Assembly: GCA_945889625.1 (NCBI GenBank) | Contig: CAMDCE010000001.1 | Coordinates: 1-64,000 of the forward strand | Direction: 5' to 3' | From: Asaia bogorensis | Lineage (GTDB): Bacteria > Pseudomonadota > Alphaproteobacteria > Reyranellales > Reyranellaceae | Length of the DNA: 64,000 nt | Shown here: positions 23,607 to 30,864 of the stretch, one piece after another | Numbering within the stretch: position 1 is the stretch's first letter | Layout: every line of letters begins with the position of its first letter | Translations under genes and position numbers: made by a program | The notes under the pieces: model-generated | Database searches by the model: none | What the model was told of the DNA's origin: nothing | Seen by the model: only the letters and a program-made list of their open reading frames with translations

Positions 23607-24845
23607 ATGGACTTCAACGACACCCCCGAAGAAGCCGCCTTCCGCAAGGAAGTTCGGACCTGGCTCGACGCCAACGCCACGCGCAAGAGCGACGACAAGC
23701 AGAGCTTTCGCGCGCGCAACGACGATCCCGAACTGCTCAAGAAGGCCAAGGAGTGGCAGGACAAGAAGGCCAGGGCGGGCTACGCGCGCATCACCTGGCC
23801 GACGGAATTCGGCGGCCGCGGCGGCTCGCCTATCCTGCAGGTGATCTACCAGCAGGAGGAGGCGAACTTTCTGGTGCCGCTGGGCTTCTTCGACATCGGG
23901 CTCGGCATGTGCATCCCGACCATGATGGCCTATGCGAGCCCTGAGCATCTCAAGCGCTACGTGAAGCCCGCCCTGCATGGCCAGGAAGTGTGGTGCCAGC
24001 TCTTCTCCGAACCCGCCGCCGGCTCCGACGTCGCGGGCATCCGCACGCGCGCCGAGCGCGACGGCGCCCAGGGATCCAATGGGGGCTGGGTGATCAACGG
24101 CCAGAAGGTCTGGACCTCGGGCGCGCACTACTGCGACTACGGCATCGTCATCACCCGCACCGATCCCAGCGTGCCCAAGCACCAGGGCCTCACCATGTTC
24201 TTCCTGTCGATGAAGACGCCGGGCGTCGAGGTGCGACCGATCAAGCAGATCTCGGGCGGCGCCAACTTCAACGAGGTGTTCTTCACCGACGTGCGCATTC
24301 CCGATTCGCAGCGCCTGGGCAAGGTCGGCGAAGGCTGGAAGGCGGCCTTGACCACGCTGATGAACGAGCGGCTGGCGGTCGGCCTGCCGTCGGGCGGCCT
24401 CGACATCGACGAGCTGATGGAGCTGGCGCGCGACACCGAGCTCGAGGACGGGCCGGCCATCAAGAACCAGCAGGTCCGCGGCAAGATCGCCGACTGGTAC
24501 GTCCAGCAGCAGGGCCTGAAGCTCACGCGCTACCGCACCCTGACCGCGCTCAGCAAGGGCCAGACGCCGGGGCCGGAGTCCTCGATCATCAAGATCGTGG
24601 CGGCGCCCAAGATGCAGGACATGGGCGCCTTCGCCATGGAGCTGATGGGCCCGGCCGGCATCATGAAGGAGGAGGTGCCGCATGCCGCGGGCTTCCAGGC
24701 GCAGTGGATCGCCGGCGCCGGCTTCCGCATCGCCGGCGGCACCGACGAGATCCTGCGCAACATCGTGGCCGAGCGTGTGCTGGGATTGCCGGCGGATGTC
24801 CGCGTCGACAAGGACATCCCATTCAGTCAGCTGGGAAAGAAATAG
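23607..24845 (+). CDS. Acyl-CoA dehydrogenase, large partner
   Basis: A 412-residue acyl-CoA dehydrogenase. CQLFSEPAAGSDVAGI binds FAD and substrate, WVINGQKVWTSGAHY lies in the beta domain, and AGGTDEILRNIVAERVLG ends the FAD-binding C-terminal domain. The ATG at 23607 follows AAGGAGA; a longer frame from 23535 reads through the repeat and is rejected. With the preceding gene it probably forms a two-subunit dehydrogenase in an acyl-CoA or dicarboxyl-CoA breakdown pathway. The repeat between them may affect the ratio of the two products. Confidence 0.9.
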   Translation: MDFNDTPEEAAFRKEVRTWLDANATRKSDDKQSFRARNDDPELLKKAKEWQDKKARAGYARITWPTEFGGRGGSPILQVIYQQEEANFLVPLGFFDIGLGMCIPTMMAYASPEHLKRYVKPALHGQEVWCQLFSEPAAGSDVAGIRTRAERDGAQGSNGGWVINGQKVWTSGAHYCDYGIVITRTDPSVPKHQGLTMFFLSMKTPGVEVRPIKQISGGANFNEVFFTDVRIPDSQRLGKVGEGWKAALTTLMNERLAVGLPSGGLDIDELMELARDTELEDGPAIKNQQVRGKIADWYVQQQGLKLTRYRTLTALSKGQTPGPESSIIKIVAAPKMQDMGAFAMELMGPAGIMKEEVPHAAGFQAQWIAGAGFRIAGGTDEILRNIVAERVLGLPADVRVDKDIPFSQLGKK

Positions 24846-24854
24846 AATCGACTT

Positions 24855-24914
24855 CCTCCCCTTCGCGGAGTCCGCGAAGGGGAGGTGTCGCCGTCATACG
24901 GCGACGGAGGGGTC
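24855..24914. repeat. Palindromic repeat, family A, half unit
   Basis: CCTCCCCTTCGCGG/CCGCGAAGGGGAGG then GTCGCCG-TCATA-CGGCGAC and GGAGGGGTCA, nine bases after the stop codon of the second acyl-CoA dehydrogenase. The hairpin modules are identical in plan to the half unit behind the helicase gene. Confidence 0.8.
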
Positions 24915-24960
24915 AGGGTCGCAGGTGTCGATCCTTATCCGTTCTGCCCGGCGCGGGAGG

Positions 24961-25021
24961 GCGCTTTTCGCGCTGAAGCGCGAAAACGCCTACTCGCGCT
25001 TGATTACAAGCGCTGCCGCCC
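24961..25021. repeat. Hairpin cluster including nested repeat family G, copy 2
   Basis: GCGTTTTCGCGC-type stem (GCGCTTTTCGCGC-TGAA-GCGCGAAAACGC, 24961-24989 with one bulge) followed by GCGCTTG-ATTA-CAAGCGC (24996-25013). About 30 bases around the second stem are identical to the copy at 11990-12020. Confidence 0.7.
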
Positions 25022-25051
25022 GCATTGAAAATGCTAGCGCATTTTCAATGC
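25022..25051 (-). terminator. Perfect hairpin overlapping the tctC stop codon
   Basis: GCATTGAAAATGC and GCATTTTCAATGC pair perfectly around the loop TAGC. The TAG stop of the minus-strand tctC gene lies at the junction of loop and stem, so its last codons are part of the stem. It is suited to stop or protect the transcript, though a U tract is lacking. Confidence 0.55.
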
Positions 25052-26002
25052 CCATTCCGTGTACTTCTGCGCCTGCTTGTGCAGGTTGGCGTAATACGTG
25101 GCGTACTCCGCGCCGACCATCGGCTTCAGGGCGAGGCCGACAGCATCCATCTTCTGCTTCATGTCGGCGCTGTTGATCGCCTTCAGGAAGGCGGTCTCGA
25201 TCACCTTCACGATGTCGGCCGGTGTGCCCTTCGGCGCCGCGACGCCGCGCGTCGAGGAGGAGATCACCGTGGCGTAGCCCAGCTCCTTGGTGGTCGGCAC
25301 GTCGGGCAGGAACTTGGAGCGCTCGACGTCGGTGACGGCGAGGCCGCGGCACTCGCCCGACTGGATGCGCTTGACCACGCTGCCGACATTGTCGAACGCC
25401 ACGTCGACATGGCCGCCCAGGACGCCCGCGAGCTGCTGCGTGCCGCTGTCGAAATGGACGATGCGGAAGTCGATCTTGGCCGCCTCCTGCATCATCAGGA
25501 TGGCGAGGTGGTCGTCGCTCAGGATGCCGGTCGTGCAGGCGCGCAGCTTGCCCGGCTCCTTCGTGGCCGCGTCGACCAGGTCCTTCAGCGTCTTGTAGGG
25601 GCTGTCGCCCTTGACCCAGATCAGGCCGGGGTCGAGCACCTGATTCACGACGGGGATGAAGCTGTCCATGGTGAACACGGCCTTGCGCTCGGGATCGAGC
25701 ACGATGGTGTTGACCGCGGGCAGGTTGATGAAGCCCAGCGTGTAGCCGTCGGGCCGGGCACGGGCGATTTCAGTGAAGCCGAGCTGGCCGCCGGCGCCGC
25801 CCTTGTTGACCACGGTAATCGGCTGGCCGAGATCTTTCTCGGCCGCGGCGGCGAGAATGCGCGCACCGACGTCGGTGCTGCCGCCGGCCGCGAAGGCGAC
25901 GATCAGCTGGACGGCGCGGCGCGGATAATTCTGGGCGATGGCGGGGCTGGCGATGGTCGCTGCGGCCGAGGCGGCCAGCAGGGTGCGGCGGCGAATGATC
26001 AT
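25034..26002 (-). CDS. tctC: Tripartite tricarboxylate transporter substrate-binding protein (Bug/TctC family)
   Basis: A 322-residue periplasmic binding protein for a carboxylate. The signal peptide MIIRRRTLLAASAAATIASP ends at AIAQ (residue 23). NYPRRAVQLIVAFAAGGSTDVGAR is the family's conserved N-terminal block and loops typical of Bug proteins follow. It is the last gene of a tctB-tctA-tctC unit, 33 bp after tctA. In most operons the binding protein comes first; here it is at the 3' end, closed by a perfect hairpin. Ligand unknown: citrate, tricarballylate, glutamate and aromatic acids all occur in the family. Confidence 0.9.
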   Translation of the reverse strand: MIIRRRTLLAASAAATIASPAIAQNYPRRAVQLIVAFAAGGSTDVGARILAAAAEKDLGQPITVVNKGGAGGQLGFTEIARARPDGYTLGFINLPAVNTIVLDPERKAVFTMDSFIPVVNQVLDPGLIWVKGDSPYKTLKDLVDAATKEPGKLRACTTGILSDDHLAILMMQEAAKIDFRIVHFDSGTQQLAGVLGGHVDVAFDNVGSVVKRIQSGECRGLAVTDVERSKFLPDVPTTKELGYATVISSSTRGVAAPKGTPADIVKVIETAFLKAINSADMKQKMDAVGLALKPMVGAEYATYYANLHKQAQKYTEWALKMR

Positions 26003-26035
26003 GTCTTTCCTCCCAGGAATGATGCGGTAGGTTGG

Positions 26036-27535
26036 TTAGTCGACGTCGGTAGTCCGGAGCTTGGAGAACGTGCCCGGTCTCAGCAAGAGGGCGCCCAGCA
26101 CGACTACCGGCACGGCGAGCAGGGCGAGCGCCACAGGCCGGTCAAGGAAGATGGCGAAGCTGCCGCCGGACATTTCCAGCGTCGTGCGCAGCGAGCGTTC
26201 CATCATCGGCCCCAGGATCAGCGCCAGGATGGCCGGTGCGATGGGGAAATCGAGCTTGCGCAGGAGATAGCCCACGATGCCGAAGCCCAGCATCGCCCAG
26301 ACATCGAACAGGTTCTGCTTCAGGCTGTAGGCGCCGATCACGCAAAAGATCAGCACGCCGGTGCACATGTAGCTGAACGGGATTTTCAGCAGCTTGGCCC
26401 ACAATCCGACCAGCGGCAGGTTGAGGATCAACAGCAGTGCGTTGCCGATGAAGAAGCTCGCGATCACCGTCCAGACGAGCTCGGGCCGCTCCTGGAACAG
26501 GAAGGGGCCGGGCGTCAGGCCGTTGATGATGAAGGCACCCATCAACACCGCGATGGTCGGCGAACTCGGGATGCCGAGCGCCAGCAGCGGCAACATCGCG
26601 CCGTTGGCGTAGGCGTTGTTGGCCGTCTCGGCCGCGGCCACGCCCTCGATGGCGCCATGGCCGAAGCGCTCCGGCGTCTTGGAAACACGCTTCTCGATCA
26701 CGTAGGCCATGAAGGTCGGCACGATGGCGCCAACGCCCGGAATGAGGCCCAGCACGAAGCCGATCACCGTGCCGCGGCCGATCGCGCCCGCCGAGGCGCG
26801 GCGCTCCTCCTTGGTCGGCATCCAGTTCTTGAGATTGGCCTCGATCAGGCGGGCCTGCCGCGTCTCGGCCGCGATCAGAAGCTCGGCGACGCCGAACAGG
26901 CCCATGACCACCGGCACGAAGCCGATGCCGTCGTAGAGTTCTTCGATGCCGAAGGTAAAGCGCGGCGCGCCGCGCACCGGATCGAGCCCGATCATCGCGA
27001 ACATCAGTCCGATCACGGTCATCAGCAACGCCGCCAGCATGTTTTTGCCGGCCAGGCCCACGACCAGGCAGAGTCCGGCGACCATCAGGGCGAAGAACTC
27101 GACCGGCCCGAATTGCAGCGCCAGGGTGGCCAGCGGTGTGGCGACCACGACCAAGGCAACAGTGGCGACCGTGCCGCCGACAAAGGAACCGATGGCCGCG
27201 ATCGCCAGCGCCGATCCGGCGCGTCCCTGGCGCGCCATCTGGTGGCCGTCGATGCAGGTCACCACCGAGGCCGCCTCGCCTGGCACGTTGATCAGCACCG
27301 AGGTGATGGTCCCGCCGTACATCGCGCCATAGTAGATGGCGCACAGCATGATGATGGCGCCGGTGGCGTCGAGATTGAAAGTGAGCGGGATCAGGATCGC
27401 GGTACCCGCCGCCGGTCCCAGGCCGGGCAGCACGCCAATCAGGGTGCCGAGCACGCAGCCCGCCAGCGCGAACAGGAGGTACTTGACCGTGAGCGCCGCG
27501 GCGAACCCTGCGAGCAGGTGGTGGAATGCCTCCAT
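26036..27535 (-). CDS. tctA: Tripartite tricarboxylate transporter large permease TctA
   Basis: A 499-residue, roughly twelve-helix permease subunit. GVLPGLGPAAGTAILIPLTF near residues 38-57 and LIPGVGAIVPTFMAYVIEKR near 265-284 are the duplicated glycine/proline-rich loops of the family, and GAMYGGTITSVLINVPGEAAS near 69-89 is the most conserved segment. It starts three bases after the tctB stop, and works with TctB and the TctC binding protein to import a carboxylate driven by the ion gradient. Confidence 0.92.
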   Translation of the reverse strand: MEAFHHLLAGFAAALTVKYLLFALAGCVLGTLIGVLPGLGPAAGTAILIPLTFNLDATGAIIMLCAIYYGAMYGGTITSVLINVPGEAASVVTCIDGHQMARQGRAGSALAIAAIGSFVGGTVATVALVVVATPLATLALQFGPVEFFALMVAGLCLVVGLAGKNMLAALLMTVIGLMFAMIGLDPVRGAPRFTFGIEELYDGIGFVPVVMGLFGVAELLIAAETRQARLIEANLKNWMPTKEERRASAGAIGRGTVIGFVLGLIPGVGAIVPTFMAYVIEKRVSKTPERFGHGAIEGVAAAETANNAYANGAMLPLLALGIPSSPTIAVLMGAFIINGLTPGPFLFQERPELVWTVIASFFIGNALLLILNLPLVGLWAKLLKIPFSYMCTGVLIFCVIGAYSLKQNLFDVWAMLGFGIVGYLLRKLDFPIAPAILALILGPMMERSLRTTLEMSGGSFAIFLDRPVALALLAVPVVVLGALLLRPGTFSKLRTTDVD

Positions 27536-27538
27536 CGT

Positions 27539-27997
27539 CTAACCCCAGATCCGACCATCCGGCAGGAGCACGTCCAGCCAGTGAGTGAACACGTAGTGCA
27601 CGCCGAAACTGCCGAGCACGGCGAAAAGCGCGATCAACCACCAGCGCCGCTCGCCCAGCGCGATCACCAGCGCGGCATTGAAGCCGAGCATGGCGATGCG
27701 GAAACCCAGGATTTCCATCGAAACCGCGGCGGCCGCCAGCAGCGCGACGATCGCAATCCAGCGTCGTGCGCCCGGTCCGTGCGGCAGGATGCGGACCTCG
27801 GATCCATCGTCCGCCTCGCGGAACGTGGTGATAAGCAGCGCCACCGCCAGCACCGCGCCGATCAGCGCCAGCCAGAACGGAAAGAAGCCTGGGCCAGGGC
27901 CCAGGCGATCCGTCAGTGATAGCAGCAGAGACTGCCAGAGCGCGAACAGGCAGAACGCCAGCATCACACCCGTCGCGATCAGCCGACCCTGGCGCAT
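27539..27997 (-). CDS. tctB: Tripartite tricarboxylate transporter small permease TctB
   Basis: A 152-residue four-helix membrane protein. LTDRLGPGPGFFPFWLALIGAV near residues 29-50 is the TctB signature (GPGFFP). It is the first gene of the minus-strand tctB-tctA-tctC unit and is divergent from an SDR gene 100 bp away. The region between holds no recognisable regulator site; no TctD/TctE two-component pair is nearby. Confidence 0.85.
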   Translation of the reverse strand: MRQGRLIATGVMLAFCLFALWQSLLLSLTDRLGPGPGFFPFWLALIGAVLAVALLITTFREADDGSEVRILPHGPGARRWIAIVALLAAAAVSMEILGFRIAMLGFNAALVIALGERRWWLIALFAVLGSFGVHYVFTHWLDVLLPDGRIWG

Positions 27998-28097
27998 GCC
28001 TGGCGGCCCTCCCTATTCCTGATTCTTTAATCTTGTTCCGCCGGCAGCATAGCTGCAAACAAGTTGGGCGCAAATCGACGGAAGCGGGAGGAAGCGG

Positions 28098-28886
28098 ATG
28101 AACAGGCTGGACGGCAAGGTCGCATTTCTGTCCGGCGCCGCGCGCGGCATCGGCGGCGCCACGGCCAAGCTGATGGCGCAGGCGGGCGCCAAGGTGGCGA
28201 TCGGCGACGTGCTCGACGAGCAGGGCCGCAAGACCGCCAAGGAGATCGATGCGCTCTACACCCATCTCGACGTCACCAGCGAGGCGAGCTGGGCCGAAGC
28301 GATGGACGCCACCGTGAAGAAGTACGGCAAGCTCGACATCCTCGTGAACAATGCCGGCATCTTCAACGGCAAGGGCGTCGAGGACGCCACGCTCGATGAA
28401 TGGCACAGGCTGGTTGCCGTGAACCTGACCGGCGTCGTGCTGGGCACGCGGGCGGCGCTGCCTCATCTCAAGGCGAGCGGGGCCACGAGCGAGCATGGCG
28501 CGGCCATCGTCAACCTGGCTTCGATCGCGGGGCTGGTCGGCTCGCAGCTCGATCCGCTCTATTCGCTGACCAAGGGTGGCGTCACTCTGTTCACCAAGTC
28601 GACGGCGCTGGAGTTCGGCCGCAAGGGCTACAAGATCAGGGTCAACTCGATCCATCCCGGCCTGATCGAGACCGACATGGGCCAGCAGACCTTTGCCACG
28701 CGCGCCCGCCAGCAGGGCACCAACGACACCGAAAAGGCACGACAGGCCTCGCTCGCGCTGCACCCGATCGGCCGGCTGGGCGTTGCCGACGACATCGCCA
28801 AGGGCATCGTGTTCCTGGCATCGGACGATGCCGGCTTCATGACAGGGGCGGGTCTGGTGGTCGACGGCGGCTGGACCGCCCACTAG
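28098..28886 (+). CDS. SDR family NAD(P)-dependent oxidoreductase
   Basis: A 262-residue classical short-chain dehydrogenase: GAARGIG at residues 13-19, NNAG at 84-87, Ser142, Tyr155 and Lys159 (YSLTK). IGDV ending the second strand suggests NAD preference. GGGAGGAAGCGG precedes the ATG. Its TAG stop forms part of the CTAG that opens the two-hairpin element upstream of the next gene. Divergent from tctBAC. Substrate unknown; 3-hydroxy steroid or sugar alcohol oxidation is common in this subgroup. Confidence 0.85.
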   Translation: MNRLDGKVAFLSGAARGIGGATAKLMAQAGAKVAIGDVLDEQGRKTAKEIDALYTHLDVTSEASWAEAMDATVKKYGKLDILVNNAGIFNGKGVEDATLDEWHRLVAVNLTGVVLGTRAALPHLKASGATSEHGAAIVNLASIAGLVGSQLDPLYSLTKGGVTLFTKSTALEFGRKGYKIRVNSIHPGLIETDMGQQTFATRARQQGTNDTEKARQASLALHPIGRLGVADDIAKGIVFLASDDAGFMTGAGLVVDGGWTAH

Positions 28887-29023
28887 CGCATATTTCACCC
28901 TGTTGAGGCGCGTTTACTCGCCTCAACAGGGCGAAATATGTCATTGGAGGAAATGCTTCGTACAACGCGTTTCCGGTGAAATGGAACCGCTCCGCGGTTC
29001 CATTTCACCGGAAGCCGCACTAG
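28883..29023 (+). promoter_or_regulatory. CTAG-bounded two-hairpin leader element, copy 1 (family F)
   Basis: Bounded by CTAG at 28883-28886 and 29020-29023. Hairpin 1 (28889-28910 with 28919-28940) pairs 21 of 22 bases. A 30-nt spacer ends CAACGCGT. Hairpin 2 (28971-28990 with 28994-29013) is a perfect 20-bp stem with loop TCC. GCCGCAC then CTAG follow, and nine bases (GAGAGAGCC) reach the ATG of the monooxygenase gene. The same architecture, orientation and spacing precede the allophanate hydrolase gene, where four stem pairs differ but remain paired. Confidence 0.7.
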
Positions 29024-29032
29024 GAGAGAGCC

Positions 29033-30331
29033 ATGCGCTTCGGACTTCTATACGAACACCAGTTGCCGCGCCCCTGGACGGCCGAGTCGGAGCACCGGCT
29101 GTTCAAGGATGCGCTGGCGCAGGTCGAGCTGGCCGACGCGCTGGGCATCGACCACATCTGGGAAGTCGAGCACCATTTCCTCGAGGAGTATGCCCACTCC
29201 TCTGCACCCGAGGTCTTTCTCGCCGCCTGTGCGGCCCGCACCAAGCGCATCCGGATCGGCCATGGCGTCGTGCTGGCGCCGCCCGGCTACAACCATCCCG
29301 CCCGCGTCGCCGAGCGCATCGCCACGCTCGATCTCATCTCCGACGGCCGCGTCGACTGGGGCACCGGCGAATCGGCCTCGCGCGTCGAGCTCGAGGGCTT
29401 CGGAATCGATCCCGACCAGAAGAAGGCGATGTGGGCGGAAGCCGTCGAGCAGACCGCCAACATGATGGCGATGACCCCGTACCCCGGCTTCCAGGGCAAG
29501 TACTTCTCCATGCCGGTGCGCAACGTGGTGCCCAAGCCGCTGCAGAAGCCGCACCCGCCGATCTGGGTGGCCTGTTCCAAGCGCGAGACAATCCATGCCG
29601 CGGCTCGTGCCGGCATTGGCGCGCTCACCTTCGCCTTCGTCGATCCAGCCGAAGCGGGCAAGTGGGCGCACGAATACTACGACATCATCAAGAGCGACCA
29701 GTGCGTGCCGATCGGCCACGCGGTGAACGCCAACATCGCCATGGTGACGGGCTTCTCCGTGCATGACGACGCAGCCGAGGCGCGCCGCCGCGGCTCGGAG
29801 GGCTTCCAGTTCTTCGGCTATTCGCTCGGTCACTACTATGTCTACGGCCATCATCAGCCGGGCGTCACGGATGTGTGGCAGCGCTTCGAGGCGGCCAAGG
29901 ACAAGCTGCCGGCGGTGGGCCAAGGCAGCGGCATCGGCACGCCGGCCGAGCTCACCGAGCATCTGCGCCGCTACCAGGACGCGGGTGTCGACCAGGTGGT
30001 GTTCATCCAGCAGGGCGGCCGCAACAAGCACGAGCACATCTGCGATGCGCTGAAGCTCTTCGCTGCCAAGGTGATGCCGGCGCTGAAGGCCGACCAGGCG
30101 GCGCGAGATGCAAGAAAGCAGACCGAGCTCGCCCCGTTCATCGAAGCAGCGCTCAAGCGCAAGAAGCGGGCGACGCCGGTCGTGGCCTCGGCGGTGCCGA
30201 CAGTCACGGCCTACGGCCGCAACGTCGTGCAGCCCGGCCAGGCGCCGGAAGGCCCCACGCACCATCTCGCGGCCGACATCACGGTGATGATGAACGATCC
30301 CGCCGACAAGAAGGATCAGGCCGCGGAGTGA
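29033..30331 (+). CDS. LLM class flavin-dependent oxidoreductase (bacterial luciferase-like)
   Basis: A 432-residue TIM-barrel flavin monooxygenase of the luciferase-like family, using FMNH2 from a partner reductase. MRFGLLYEHQLPRPW begins the first strand; HIWEVEHHFLEEYAHSSAPE at about 41-60 and RIRIGHGVVLAPPGYNHPARVAER carry the family's conserved blocks. The C-terminal 60 residues are an extra polar extension. AGGAGAGAG precedes the ATG and follows the two-hairpin element. A flavodoxin-like NAD(P)H oxidoreductase gene lies next to it, convergent, and might supply reduced flavin; this is inference. Substrate unknown. Confidence 0.87.
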   Translation: MRFGLLYEHQLPRPWTAESEHRLFKDALAQVELADALGIDHIWEVEHHFLEEYAHSSAPEVFLAACAARTKRIRIGHGVVLAPPGYNHPARVAERIATLDLISDGRVDWGTGESASRVELEGFGIDPDQKKAMWAEAVEQTANMMAMTPYPGFQGKYFSMPVRNVVPKPLQKPHPPIWVACSKRETIHAAARAGIGALTFAFVDPAEAGKWAHEYYDIIKSDQCVPIGHAVNANIAMVTGFSVHDDAAEARRRGSEGFQFFGYSLGHYYVYGHHQPGVTDVWQRFEAAKDKLPAVGQGSGIGTPAELTEHLRRYQDAGVDQVVFIQQGGRNKHEHICDALKLFAAKVMPALKADQAARDARKQTELAPFIEAALKRKKRATPVVASAVPTVTAYGRNVVQPGQAPEGPTHHLAADITVMMNDPADKKDQAAE

Positions 30332-30342
30332 CGGCCCTTGGC

Positions 30343-30391
30343 CGTCATCCCGAGTCGCGCGGGGTAATCCCCGCGCTTAAGCGAGGGATCT
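30343..30391. repeat. Palindromic repeat, family E, half unit
   Basis: GTCATCCCGAGTCGCGCGGG, hairpin GCGCGGGG-TAAT-CCCCGCGC and the end GCGAGGGATCT. It lies in the 63 bp between the convergent monooxygenase and flavodoxin-like genes. Confidence 0.7.
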
Positions 30392-30394
30392 GGC

Positions 30395-30850
30395 TCAGAA
30401 GATGCCGGCGGCCAGTCCCGCCGCCATGGCGGCACCGAGCTCCTCGCACTGCTGGACGAAGGCGGGTTGCCACGGCCCCTTGCACAGCAGCGGCTCCTGC
30501 ACGGCGCGCCAGCGCAGGCCGGTCGTGATGGTCTCGACGCCGCGGCGCGTGCCGGTGCCGTCGCTGCCGGCGCGGATATAGAGGGCGTAGGGCAGGCCCT
30601 GCGTCTTCTCCAGCAGGGGATTGTAGGAGCGGTCGAAGAAATCCTTGAGCGCGCCGCTCATGTAGCCGAGGTTTTCCGTCGTCCCCAGGATGACGGCCTG
30701 GGCAGCCAGCACGTCGTCGGGGCCGGCCTGCAGGGGCGCCACCACGCGAACCTCGACGCCGGTTTCGCCCAGCGCGCCGCGTTCCGCCGCCGCGCGCAGG
30801 CCGAGGGTGTTGTCCGACGGGGCATGTGCCACGATGAGAAGCCGCTTCAT
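30395..30850 (-). CDS. Flavodoxin-like NAD(P)H-dependent oxidoreductase
   Basis: A 151-residue flavodoxin-fold protein. LLIVAHAPSDNTLGL at residues 4-18 is the phosphate-binding region; LGTTENLGYMSGALKDFFDR near 54-73 is the second FMN-contact block typical of the NADPH-dependent FMN reductase group. Full length for the family. It is divergent from the acyl-CoA carboxylase with only 14 bp between start codons, so their promoters must lie inside each other's 5' coding regions. Physiological partner unknown. Confidence 0.78.
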   Translation of the reverse strand: MKRLLIVAHAPSDNTLGLRAAAERGALGETGVEVRVVAPLQAGPDDVLAAQAVILGTTENLGYMSGALKDFFDRSYNPLLEKTQGLPYALYIRAGSDGTGTRRGVETITTGLRWRAVQEPLLCKGPWQPAFVQQCEELGAAMAAGLAAGIF

Positions 30851-30864
30851 AGCCAGGTTCTAAC

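Noticed and set aside
25025..27919. 964-codon plus-strand open frame across tctC-tctA-tctB
   Set aside because: Antisense to three recognisable transporter genes; its composition (Asp, His, Arg, Gln repeats) is that of a GC-rich reverse frame.
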